A DNA stretch of 6,539 nucleotides from Actinomycetes bacterium (GCA_023415395.1 JAEZKN010000366.1:1-6539), one strand, 5' to 3'; positions 1 to 6,124 are shown, numbered from the stretch's first letter. Translations and numbers: made by a program. Notes: generated by a model not told the origin, from the letters alone.

Positions 1-1
1 G

Positions 2-1045
2 CCCTGGGTCGACCTGGCCCGCGCGGTCCGCCCCACCCTCCTGGAGCCCCTGCCGCTCGAGCGGGACGTCCGCGCCCTGGCCGACCCCGACACCTGGACC
101 GAGCTCGTCACCACCCCGCTCGGCGAGGCGCTCGACCGGCGTACCGTCGACGGCGCCGCGGCCCTCCTCGCCGGCTCGGTCTCGCTGCACGACCCGTCGC
201 TGACCCAGAACCGCGCCTTCCTCCACCACCTCCTGCACCCGGCGCGGACTCCGGAGGGTGGCACGACGGCGGTCGTCGACGCCCTCGCCCGGGCGGCGAC
301 CGCTGCCGGGGTCGAGATCCTCACCTCGGCCGGCGTCAGCCGCATCGCGGCGGGCGCCGGAGCGGCCGACGGTGCCGAGGTCACCTGGCACGACGGCATG
401 ACCTTCCACACCGTCGCCGCCCGCGTCGCGCTGGCCGACGTCGCCCCCTGGGTGCTGCGCATCCTGCTCGGCGAGGACGAGGACCCGGAGACCAAGCCGG
501 AGGGCGGCCAGGTCACCGTGAGGGTCCAGTTCGACCGACCCACCGGGCTGCGCGCTCCCCTGCACCTCGGCACCGACCTCGCCACCCTCGAGCAGGCGTA
601 CGCCGATGCGCGGTCCGGCCGGGTCCCGCAGCCGGTCCCGGGCATCGTGCACGGGGTCGGCGACGCGTTCGTCTTCACCGGCCTGCACACCCCCGCCCGG
701 CTCTTCGAGCAGGACCCCGAGGAGGCACGCCGGGCGATCGCCGACCGCGTGCTCCACGGCCTCGGGGCGCTGCTGCCCCGGTCCGTGCCGGCCGACCGGG
801 TCACCGTGCAGCTCCCCCAGGACGTGGAGCGCGACCTGGCGATGCCGGGCGGCCACTGGTTCCACGGCGGCCCGGAGTGGCCGTGGGCCGCGAACCGGTC
901 GCGCCTGGACACCCCGGCCCAGCAGTGGGGCGTCCAGACCGGCGTCGACCCGGTGCTGCTCTGCGGCTCCGGAGCACGTCGCGGCGGCGGCGTCACCGGC
1001 ATCGGCGGCCACAACGCGGCGCACGCCGTGCTCGCGATGCTGTGA
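2..1045 (+). CDS. FAD-dependent oxidoreductase, PYROXD2 / phytoene desaturase-like (C-terminal part, 5' truncated by window)
   Basis: The frame is open from the first bases to a TGA at 1043-1045, giving 347 visible codons. The N-terminal Rossmann FAD-binding segment lies outside the window. Around visible residues 86-112 the segment with EGGTTAVVDALARAA followed by GVEIL matches the part of amine-oxidase/phytoene-desaturase-fold enzymes where the protein re-enters the FAD domain. Near the end, MPGGHWFHG and the terminal stretch LCGSGARRGGGVTGIGGHNAA match the C-terminal FAD-contacting signature of PYROXD2-like proteins (usual form CGSGxxPGGGVxGxxGxNAA). The family comprises flavoproteins of mostly unknown substrate; carotenoid desaturation is not implied here because no other crt gene is in view. 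An ATG at 398 is internal and not a start, since homologous sequence continues upstream of it. The next gene, a tRNA, begins 63 bases after the stop. The family call is firm and the substrate is unknown. Confidence 0.88.
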   Translation, partial: PWVDLARAVRPTLLEPLPLERDVRALADPDTWTELVTTPLGEALDRRTVDGAAALLAGSVSLHDPSLTQNRAFLHHLLHPARTPEGGTTAVVDALARAATAAGVEILTSAGVSRIAAGAGAADGAEVTWHDGMTFHTVAARVALADVAPWVLRILLGEDEDPETKPEGGQVTVRVQFDRPTGLRAPLHLGTDLATLEQAYADARSGRVPQPVPGIVHGVGDAFVFTGLHTPARLFEQDPEEARRAIADRVLHGLGALLPRSVPADRVTVQLPQDVERDLAMPGGHWFHGGPEWPWAANRSRLDTPAQQWGVQTGVDPVLLCGSGARRGGGVTGIGGHNAAHAVLAML

Positions 1046-1083
1046 CGGTGACCCTCGATTTCTTCCCGCCCCCGGGTCGCTGC

Positions 1084-1089
1084 TAGAGT
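1084..1089 (+). promoter_or_regulatory. possible -10 element of the tRNA-Lys promoter
   Basis: TAGAGT fits the actinobacterial -10 pattern TANNNT and lies 19 bases before the mature tRNA 5' end, which would give a short 5' leader for RNase P to remove. No good TTGACA-like -35 is visible at 16-19 bases upstream (the stretch there is TCTTCC-like), so this call rests on the -10 and its position only. Confidence 0.3.
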
Positions 1090-1108
1090 TCATGACGCTT
1101 CAGAGCAC

Positions 1109-1184
<76 letters not shown>

Positions 1185-1188
1185 ACAC

Positions 1189-1220
1189 CGAAGGCCAGGA
1201 CGCAGACGTCCTGGCCTTCG
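1189..1220 (+). terminator. 14-bp perfect hairpin, likely terminator of the tRNA-Lys transcript
   Basis: The arms 1189-1202 and 1207-1220 are perfectly complementary over 14 bp (CGAAGGCCAGGACG and its reverse complement), closing a 4-base loop CAGA. It starts 4 bases after the encoded CCA. The following bases, TCGTTCCC, contain only a weak T run, which is common for actinobacterial intrinsic terminators that rely on the stem alone. Because the stem is symmetric it could also stop transcription from the other side. Confidence 0.85.
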
Positions 1221-1221
1221 T

Positions 1222-1263
1222 CGTTCCCACGAGCCCGTTCCCACTGGCCCGTTCTGCCCTGGC
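1222..1263 (+). repeat. three 14-base tandem direct repeat units
   Basis: Units begin at 1222, 1236 and 1250, each opening with CGTTC. Units 1 and 2 (CGTTCCCACGAGCC and CGTTCCCACTGGCC) match at 12 of 14 positions. Unit 3 (CGTTCTGCCCTGGC) is diverged, matching unit 2 at 8 of 14. They start directly after the terminator stem and end about 100 bases before the LuxR-type gene. They could be regulator sites or a neutral short tandem duplication; the 14-base period is not the helical 10-11 bases expected of PhoP- or SARP-type boxes. Confidence 0.6.
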
Positions 1264-1306
1264 ACCGCGCCGGCCGCCGCCACCTCCCGGGCACCCGCGG
1301 AAAATC

Positions 1307-1326
1307 ACCCCTTTGGGCGTAACGCC
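1307..1326 (+). promoter_or_regulatory. overlapping short palindromes upstream of the LuxR-type gene (candidate operator)
   Basis: Two dyads overlap here. ACCCCTTTGGGCGT (1307-1320) has matching ends AC-CC and GG-GT. GGCGTAACGCC (1316-1326) is a perfect 5-bp inverted repeat around one base. Both lie 41-60 bases before the chosen ATG, where a promoter or autoregulatory site would be expected. NarL/LuxR-type HTH dimers bind short dyads, so self-regulation is a reasonable guess, but no consensus was matched. The AAAAT run just upstream (1301-1305) is the most AT-rich spot in the intergenic region. Confidence 0.35.
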
Positions 1327-1366
1327 GCGTCGGTGCTGCCGAAGCGGAGCGATCAAGGATGGGCCC

Positions 1367-1945
1367 ATGTCCGGACGACCCACGCGCGTGGCGGTCCTCA
1401 GCCCGCAGGAGGTCCTCGTGCACGGGCTGACGGCGATGCTCGCCCAGCACCCGGGCCGGTCGGTCGTCACCGAGGTCGACCAGGCCGAGGTGGTCCTCTA
1501 CGACACCCTCGGCGTGCACGTCGGCTCCGGGTCGGACCTGAGCCGGCTCACCCGGTCGGGCGGCCCCGTCGTCGTGGTGGTGAGCCGCGACCTCCGTCCC
1601 GACCTGCGCGCCCGGGCCCTGGCGATGGGCGCCCGGTCGTGGGTGTCGATGAGCATCCGGTCCGACGAGCTCGTCGAGGCGGTCGAGGCCGCCGCCGCGG
1701 GACGTGAGCTGCCCGGCCGGGTCGACCGGCTCGGGGCCGAGGTGTCGCTGACCCCGCGGGAGGTCGAGGTCCTCTCGCTGATCACCCAGGGTTGCAGCAA
1801 CCTCGAGGTCGCCGACCGGCTCTACCTGTCGATCAACTCGGTCAAGACCTACATCCGCTCGGCGTACGCCAAGATCGGCGCCACCTCGCGCAGCCGGGCG
1901 GTGGCGTGGTGCCTGCAGCACGGCTTCGCCCCGCCCCCGGACTGA
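1367..1945 (+). CDS. LuxR/NarL-type transcriptional regulator with degenerate receiver domain
   Basis: The product is 192 residues, close to the usual NarL-family size of about 200-220. The ATG at 1367 is chosen over an in-frame TTG at 1313 because AAGGA at 1355-1359 gives a good ribosome site 7 bases upstream and the receiver's first strand (TRVAVLS) then falls at the N-terminus. Residues 5-115 follow the receiver fold: the phospho-acceptor equivalent is D46 in VVLYD. The acidic pair normally after strand 1 is replaced by S12-P13, and the conserved Lys before the last helix is missing (GARSWVSMSIRSDEL). Residues about 125-188 form a clear GerE/LuxR helix-turn-helix (LTPREVEVLSLITQGCSN, then SINSVKTYIRSAYAKIG). 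It should bind DNA as a dimer in the cytoplasm. With this pocket, ordinary phosphotransfer is doubtful, and no histidine kinase gene is adjacent. Target genes are unknown; the brkB gene 81 bases downstream is the simplest candidate. Confidence 0.9.
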   Translation: MSGRPTRVAVLSPQEVLVHGLTAMLAQHPGRSVVTEVDQAEVVLYDTLGVHVGSGSDLSRLTRSGGPVVVVVSRDLRPDLRARALAMGARSWVSMSIRSDELVEAVEAAAAGRELPGRVDRLGAEVSLTPREVEVLSLITQGCSNLEVADRLYLSINSVKTYIRSAYAKIGATSRSRAVAWCLQHGFAPPPD

Positions 1946-1975
1946 TCGACCACTGACGGACCCGGGTGACAGGCT

Positions 1976-1991
1976 CGGGCCGAAAGGCTCG
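1976..1991 (+). terminator. small GAAA-tetraloop hairpin after the LuxR-type gene
   Basis: CGGGCC (1976-1981) and GGCTCG (1986-1991) pair over 6 bp, including one G-U, around a GAAA loop. It starts 31 bases after the regulator's stop and ends 35 bases before the next ATG. No T run follows. It could be a weak terminator or an mRNA stability element in the 81-base gap; pairing is visible but function is inferred. Confidence 0.3.
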
Positions 1992-2026
1992 GCGTGATCT
2001 GTCCGGGGTCCGGGTACCAGCGGTCC

Positions 2027-3070
2027 ATGCCCGTCGACACGGACACGGACGTCGAGTCCCCCACCGACCTGGATCCCCGCTCCTGGCGCTTCGCCCTGCG
2101 CAAGACCGTGCGTGAGTTCTCCAGCGACCAGTGCACCGACCTCGCCGCGGCCCTGACGTACTACTCCGTGCTCGCGGTCTTCCCCGCGATGATCGCGCTC
2201 ACCTCGCTGCTCGGGCTGGTCGGCCAGGGCACGTCGAGCGTGCAGACGCTGCTCGACATCGTCGGCGACCTGGGCGGCGCCTCGATCGTCGAGAGCGTCC
2301 GCGACCCGCTCCTGCAGATCGCCGAGTCGCAGCAGGCCGGGCTGGCCCTGGTGCTCGGCCTCGCCGGCGCGCTGTGGTCGGCCAGCGGCTACGTCGGCGC
2401 GTTCGGCCGGGCGATGAACCGGGTCTACGAGATCCCGGAGGGACGCCCCATCTGGAAGCTGCGGCCGATGATGCTGCTCCTGACGCTGGTGCTGGTGGTC
2501 CTCACCGCCCTCGTCCTGCTCGCCCTCATCGTCACGGGTCCGGTCACCGACGCGGTCGGCGACGCGCTCGGGGTGGGCGACAGCCTGCGGTTCGTGTGGA
2601 GCATCGCCAAGTGGCCGGTGCTCTTCCTCGTCGTCGTGCTCATCGTGGCGCTGCTCTACTACGTCACCCCGAACGTGCGGCAGCCCCGCTTCCGCTGGAT
2701 CAGCATCGGCGCGCTCGTCGCGATCGTGACCTGGGCCGTGGCCTCCGCGGCGTTCGGCCTCTACGTCGCGAACTTCTCCTCCTACGACAAGACCTACGGC
2801 GCCCTCGGCGGCGTCATCGCCTTCCTGCTCTGGCTGTGGCTCACCAACCTCGCGCTGCTCTTCGGCGCCGAGCTCGACGCCGAGCTCGAGCGCGGACGCG
2901 AGCTCCAGTCCGGCCTCCCCGCCGAGCGCAAGATCCAGCTCCCGCCCCGCGACACCCACAACATCGAGAAGTCCCGGCAGCAGGAGGAGGAGGACGAGCG
3001 GCGAGGTCGGCGGATCCGCCTCGACGCCCGCCGCCGCCTGTCCGGGCACCGGAAGGACACCGACTCGTGA
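2027..3070 (+). CDS. YihY/virulence factor BrkB family inner-membrane protein
   Basis: The product is 347 residues with six hydrophobic segments at about 40-65, 104-124, 147-171, 194-212, 225-247 and 257-280, followed by a charged, Arg/Glu-rich C-terminal tail of about 65 residues likely in the cytoplasm. Family landmarks are LAAALTYYSVLAVFPA near residue 39 and YGALGGVIAFLLWLW near 257, leading into GAELDAELER. Members were once misnamed ribonuclease BN; they are polytopic membrane proteins with no settled transport or enzymatic role. Start choice: ATG 2027 fits the usual short acidic N-terminus, though its ribosome site is weak; a GTG at 1994 preceded by AAAGG would add 11 residues and cannot be excluded. 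The stop overlaps the start of the following FAD-Rieske gene, so the two proteins are probably made together. Confidence 0.93.
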   Translation: MPVDTDTDVESPTDLDPRSWRFALRKTVREFSSDQCTDLAAALTYYSVLAVFPAMIALTSLLGLVGQGTSSVQTLLDIVGDLGGASIVESVRDPLLQIAESQQAGLALVLGLAGALWSASGYVGAFGRAMNRVYEIPEGRPIWKLRPMMLLLTLVLVVLTALVLLALIVTGPVTDAVGDALGVGDSLRFVWSIAKWPVLFLVVVLIVALLYYVTPNVRQPRFRWISIGALVAIVTWAVASAAFGLYVANFSSYDKTYGALGGVIAFLLWLWLTNLALLFGAELDAELERGRELQSGLPAERKIQLPPRDTHNIEKSRQQEEEDERRGRRIRLDARRRLSGHRKDTDS

Positions 3071-4470
3071 CCCTCACCTCCCTCTGGCAGGACCGCAACA
3101 CCCCACCCGAGCACGACGCACCGAGCATCGCCGGCGACTGGGACGTGGTCGTCGTCGGGGCCGGGATCACCGGCCTGACCACCGCGGGACTCCTGGCTCG
3201 CGCCGGGAAGTCCGTGCTCGTGCTCGAGGCGCACCGCGTCGGCGCCGGCTCGACCGGCCGGAGCACGGCGAAGGTCAGCCTGCTCCAAGGCACCCACTAC
3301 TCCAAGATCGCGCGCCGGCACTCGACGCCGGTGCTGCGGCAGTACGCCGAGGCCAACGCCGAGGGCCTGGCATGGATCGCCCGCTTCTGCGAGGAGCACG
3401 GCGTCGACCACCAGCGCCGCCCGGCCTACACCTACGCCAACGGCGAGAAGGGCGCGGCGTCCGTGCGCGCCGAGCTCGACGCGCTGCACAAGGCGGGCGT
3501 CGAGGAGGCGACCTGGCTGGACGAGGTGCCGCTCCCCTTCCCCACGGCGGGCGCGGTCCGGCTCGACGACCAGTTGCAGGTCGACTCCCAGGCGCTGGCG
3601 CTCGCTCTGGCCGCCGACGCACGGGCGCACGGCGCGTTGATCGCCGAGGGCGTCCGGGTCAAGCAGGTCCACGGTCACGACCCCTGCCGGGTGGAGACCG
3701 AGCACCTGGACGTCGAGGCGCGCACCGTCGTCATCGCCACCAACATGCCGATCCTGGACCGAGGCGGCTTCTTCGCCCGCGCCGAGCCGGCCCGCTCCTA
3801 CGCGCTGGCCTTCCGGACCGGCGAGCAGGCGGTCGACGGGATGTACCTCTCCGCCGACCAGCCCAGCCGCTCCCTGCGCGACGCCCCGGACGCGGAGGGG
3901 TCGCTGCTGCTCGTGGGCGGCGAGGGCCACAAGGTCGGCGCCGCGACCTCCGAGCGCGAGCACCTGGACCGGCTGCGTGCCTGGACCGCCGAGCACTACC
4001 CCGGCGCCGTCGAGACCCACGCGTGGTCCGCCCAGGACTACCTGCCCCACCACGCGCTCCCCTACGTCGGCCCGATCCTGCCGGGCGCGGACCACCTCCT
4101 GGTCGCCGGCGGCTACTCCAAGTGGGGCATGACGAACGGCGCCGCCGCCGGCCTCGCGCTGACCGGACGGCTGCTGGGCGGGCACCAGGAGTGGGCCTCG
4201 GCGTACGAGCCGTGGAGCTCCCACGAGATCACCGGGCTGCCCGACAGCGTCCGGATCAACCTGCACGTCGCGGTCGAGATGACGAGCGGCTGGGCGCGCA
4301 AGCTGACCGGGCACGACGACGCTCCGGTGTGCACCCACCTGGGCGGTGTGCTGCGCCGCAACGACGCCGAGGACAGCTGGGACTGCCCCCTGCACGGCTC
4401 GCGCTTCGGCCTCGACGGCGAGGTGCTCGAGGGACCCGCGACCTGCGGCCTGCGACGCCCGCCGGCCTAG
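3067..4470 (+). CDS. FAD-dependent oxidoreductase (DAO/DadA type) with C-terminal Rieske [2Fe-2S] domain
   Basis: The product is 467 residues. The GTG start overlaps the previous stop (GTGA, 4 bases shared), and GGAAGGA at 3051-3057 lies 9 bases upstream. The N-terminal Rossmann motif GAGITG (residues 31-36) and the acidic end of the next strand (LVLEAHRVGAGSTGRS) mark the FAD site of the D-amino-acid/glycine oxidase fold. YSKWGMTNGAAAGLALTGRLL near residues 352-372 is the C-terminal FAD-contact region. The Rieske cluster ligands are visible as C422-T-H424 and C440-P-L-H443. The likely role is flavin-to-iron-sulphur electron transfer in the cytoplasm, perhaps at the membrane with its BrkB partner; the substrate is unknown. 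Oddity: residues NLHVAVEMTSGWARKLTG run almost directly into the first cluster ligands, so the early Rieske beta-strands seem shortened, and total length is below the roughly 500 residues I expect for such fusions. Confidence 0.92.
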   Translation: MTLTSLWQDRNTPPEHDAPSIAGDWDVVVVGAGITGLTTAGLLARAGKSVLVLEAHRVGAGSTGRSTAKVSLLQGTHYSKIARRHSTPVLRQYAEANAEGLAWIARFCEEHGVDHQRRPAYTYANGEKGAASVRAELDALHKAGVEEATWLDEVPLPFPTAGAVRLDDQLQVDSQALALALAADARAHGALIAEGVRVKQVHGHDPCRVETEHLDVEARTVVIATNMPILDRGGFFARAEPARSYALAFRTGEQAVDGMYLSADQPSRSLRDAPDAEGSLLLVGGEGHKVGAATSEREHLDRLRAWTAEHYPGAVETHAWSAQDYLPHHALPYVGPILPGADHLLVAGGYSKWGMTNGAAAGLALTGRLLGGHQEWASAYEPWSSHEITGLPDSVRINLHVAVEMTSGWARKLTGHDDAPVCTHLGGVLRRNDAEDSWDCPLHGSRFGLDGEVLEGPATCGLRRPPA

Positions 4471-4486
4471 CACCGGCCGCTCCCCC

Positions 4487-4503
4487 GGGGCGTCCAGAGC
4501 CCC
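4487..4503 (+). terminator. possible terminator hairpin after the FAD-Rieske gene
   Basis: GGGGC (4487-4491) and GCCCC (4499-4503) pair over 5 bp around a 7-base loop, 16 bases past the stop, followed by CTCCTCC but no T run. A competing 5-bp stem GCCGG/CCGGC (4461-4465 with 4473-4477) spans the stop codon. Either could end the brkB/FAD-Rieske transcript; both are short. Confidence 0.3.
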
Positions 4504-4518
4504 TCCTCCGCCGGCTCT

Positions 4519-4558
4519 CTCAAGGAAGCCTCAAGGTTCCTCAACGCCGCGTACAAGG
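4519..4558 (+). promoter_or_regulatory. four phased CTCAAGG-like direct repeats, candidate activator site and promoter of the secreted-protein gene
   Basis: Heptamers occur at 4519 (CTCAAGG), 4530 (CTCAAGG), 4540 (CTCAACG) and 4552 (TACAAGG), spaced 11, 10 and 12 bases, roughly one helical turn, on the same face of DNA. Direct repeats with about 11-base phasing are the known recognition layout of OmpR/PhoB-type winged-helix regulators and of SARP activators, which sit next to or over the -35 of their promoters. The last unit, TACAAG, could double as a poor -10. The region ends 82 bases before the ATG of the secreted protein. The repeats are directly visible; the class of binding protein is inferred, and no such regulator is encoded in this window. 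Confidence 0.5.
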
Positions 4559-4640
4559 TTGGGTTGCACTCCTGGTCGAGGTGTCGACGGCGTGGAACGG
4601 TTCTCCTACCAACCCCATCGACATCCCTGGGAGCGTCCCG

Positions 4641-6110
4641 ATGCGAGCTCGTCTCGTCACCGCCCTGACCGCCGCCGCCCTGGCGCTGGTCCCGGCCGGC
4701 CTGGCCCTGGGCCCGGCCCCGGCGGTCGCCGCCGGCAACCCCGGTGGCAACAACGGCACCGTCAAGATCGCCGAGGCCGACGCCGACGAGACCCCCGCGA
4801 ACGATCCCCACGTGAGCTGCACGTTCACGATCCGCTGGTTCAACTTCGACCAGGGCAACATCGTCTCCGCGGTCAGCTTCGCCTCGCAGGCCCCGACCGC
4901 GGCCGCGAAGATCACCGTGACCGGCAAGTCCTTCGTGAACGTCGGCGGCGACCCGGCCGGCGGTGGCACCGACCTGGACGGCGAGGAGCAGTACACCCTC
5001 GCCTTCTCCGGCGCCGCCCCGCAGGCCAACCAGGGCTACCACGTGAAGGTCACCGTCGCGACGCCCGGCTCGAAGGGCAACGACACCAAGTCCAAGGTCT
5101 TCTGGGTCCAGCCGTGCGCAGCCACGCCCACCGAGCCCACGCCGACCGAGCCCACGCCGACCGAGCCCACGACTCCCTCGGCGCCGTTCGACTGGGACTG
5201 GACGTACCCCAACCCGACGTGCGACGCGCTGTCGCTGACCTACCCCTCGGGCATCCCGGCCGGGCAGGCCAACGACGCCAACGTCCGGTTCGCGACCACG
5301 CAGGGCCAGTTCACCCTCAACTTCCACAACAACCAGGGCACCTGGTCCGGCGCGCACACCTTCGACTTCAAGAGCCACCCGCAGTGGCCCGCCGGGCTCA
5401 CGACCTACCACGTCGTCTGGGTGCAGGTCGGCGGCACCAACTACCACTGGCAGGGCGACGTCACCTGCGCCCCGGTCCCGACGACCGACCCCGAGGCGCC
5501 CTTCACCTGGGACTGGGAGTACGCCGACCCGACCTGCACCGCGCTGACCGTCGGCTACCCGGCGAACATCCCCTCGGGGCAGGCCAACGACGCGAACATC
5601 CGCTTCGAGAGCAACCTCGGCCAGTTCACCCTCAACTTCCACCACAACGAGGGCACGTGGTCGGGCACGCACGTCTTCGACTACCGCTCGCACCCGCGGT
5701 GGCCCGCCGGCGTCACCGACTTCCACGTCGTGTGGACCCAGGTCGGCGGCACCAACTACCACTGGCAGGGCGACGTCGCCTGCGTGGTCGAGGACGGCAC
5801 CGCCAAGGCGGTCACCGACGTCGCGGGGTTCCGCACCGGCAAGATGACCGTGAGCCGCGGCGCCAGCGTCTCCGGCGACGCCGTCCAGGTCGCCGGCACC
5901 GGCTTCCAGCCCCTGGTGCTGCAGATGTCCTCGGCCGGCCAGAGCTCCTGGCGGACGGTCTCGGCGATCACGCCGGCCGCCGGCGGCACCACGACGGTGA
6001 CCTTCCCGCGGATGACGAAGAAGGGCACCTACCGCTTCCGGGTCGCGGTCGCCGCCTCCGGCATCTCGACCGGCGACACCACGGGCATCCTCACCGTCCG
6101 GGTCCGCTGA
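4641..6110 (+). CDS. secreted multi-domain protein with signal peptide, TPTEP linker and two Trp-rich repeats
   Basis: The product is 489 residues. ATG 4641 follows GGGAG (4629-4633) at 7 bases and begins a classical Sec signal peptide: MRAR, a hydrophobic Ala/Leu core, and a likely cleavage after AVAA (residue 31). Residues 32-159 form a domain with PHVSCTFTIRWFNFD and a second Cys at 159, resembling an extracellular domain I recall from actinobacterial wall proteins. Residues 162-177 are a TPTEP-type flexible linker. Residues 181-276 and 286-381 are two copies of a 96-residue module, 68 of 96 identical by my count, each with Cys near its start and end, probably a disulphide. Residues about 396-489 look like an Ig-like beta domain ending in ILTVRVR. 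There is no LPXTG motif or C-terminal membrane segment, so release or non-covalent wall association is likely. Function is unknown; aromatic richness hints at ligand or glycan binding, which is only a guess. Confidence 0.88.
   Translation: MRARLVTALTAAALALVPAGLALGPAPAVAAGNPGGNNGTVKIAEADADETPANDPHVSCTFTIRWFNFDQGNIVSAVSFASQAPTAAAKITVTGKSFVNVGGDPAGGGTDLDGEEQYTLAFSGAAPQANQGYHVKVTVATPGSKGNDTKSKVFWVQPCAATPTEPTPTEPTPTEPTTPSAPFDWDWTYPNPTCDALSLTYPSGIPAGQANDANVRFATTQGQFTLNFHNNQGTWSGAHTFDFKSHPQWPAGLTTYHVVWVQVGGTNYHWQGDVTCAPVPTTDPEAPFTWDWEYADPTCTALTVGYPANIPSGQANDANIRFESNLGQFTLNFHHNEGTWSGTHVFDYRSHPRWPAGVTDFHVVWTQVGGTNYHWQGDVACVVEDGTAKAVTDVAGFRTGKMTVSRGASVSGDAVQVAGTGFQPLVLQMSSAGQSSWRTVSAITPAAGGTTTVTFPRMTKKGTYRFRVAVAASGISTGDTTGILTVRVR
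5131..5170 (+). repeat. 15-base tandem repeat encoding the TEPTP linker
   Basis: The 15-base unit CCGAGCCCACGCCGA occurs perfectly at 5131-5145 and 5146-5160, then partly (10 bases) at 5161-5170. It encodes the Thr-Glu-Pro-Thr-Pro linker between the N-terminal domain and the first Trp-rich module. Such units change copy number easily by slippage in frame, so linker length may vary between strains. Confidence 0.9.
5181..5468 (+). repeat. Trp-rich 96-residue module, copy 1
   Basis: Encodes residues 181-276, from APFDWDW to WQGDVTC. Conserved blocks shared with copy 2 are WDW, PTC, GQANDAN, GQFTLNFH, GTWSG, SHP-WPAG, and VGGTNYHWQGDV. The Cys at 194 and 276 flank the module. The last 39 bases or so (5424-5462) are identical to 5739-5777 in copy 2. 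Confidence 0.92.
5496..5783 (+). repeat. Trp-rich 96-residue module, copy 2
   Basis: Encodes residues 286-381, from APFTWDW to WQGDVAC, 315 bases downstream of copy 1 with no gaps between the two modules. The 28 differences are mostly conservative or in expected loops (for example K/R, V/I, F/Y), suggesting an old duplication kept under selection and not a recent copy. The Cys at 299 and 381 match those of copy 1. Confidence 0.92.
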
Positions 6111-6124
6111 CCACGAGCCTCGGC

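Noticed and set aside
398..400. ATG as the start of the first oxidoreductase
   Set aside because: The frame is open and family-like for 132 codons upstream, including the GGTTAVVDAL segment, so the gene begins outside the window.
1222..1244. PhoP (phosphate) box
   Set aside because: CGTTCCCAC resembles the GTTCACC half-site, but the 14-base spacing does not fit the 11-base spacing of PhoP boxes.
1313..1366. N-terminal extension of the LuxR-type regulator from a TTG
   Set aside because: The extra residues do not resemble a receiver N-terminus, and the ATG at 1367 has a well-placed AAGGA; the extension also covers the palindromic promoter region.
2794..4473. Open frame on the minus strand opposite the FAD-Rieske gene
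   Set aside because: The plus strand carries unmistakable FAD and Rieske motifs; the antisense product shows no recognisable domain.
5131..5170. CRISPR-like short repeats
   Set aside because: The 15-base units are contiguous, in frame and encode a Pro/Thr linker; there are no spacers.
4467..5762. Long minus-strand frame opposite the secreted-protein gene
   Set aside because: Its Val/Gly/Arg-rich repeats mirror the coding repeats on the other strand; no start signal or domain is visible.
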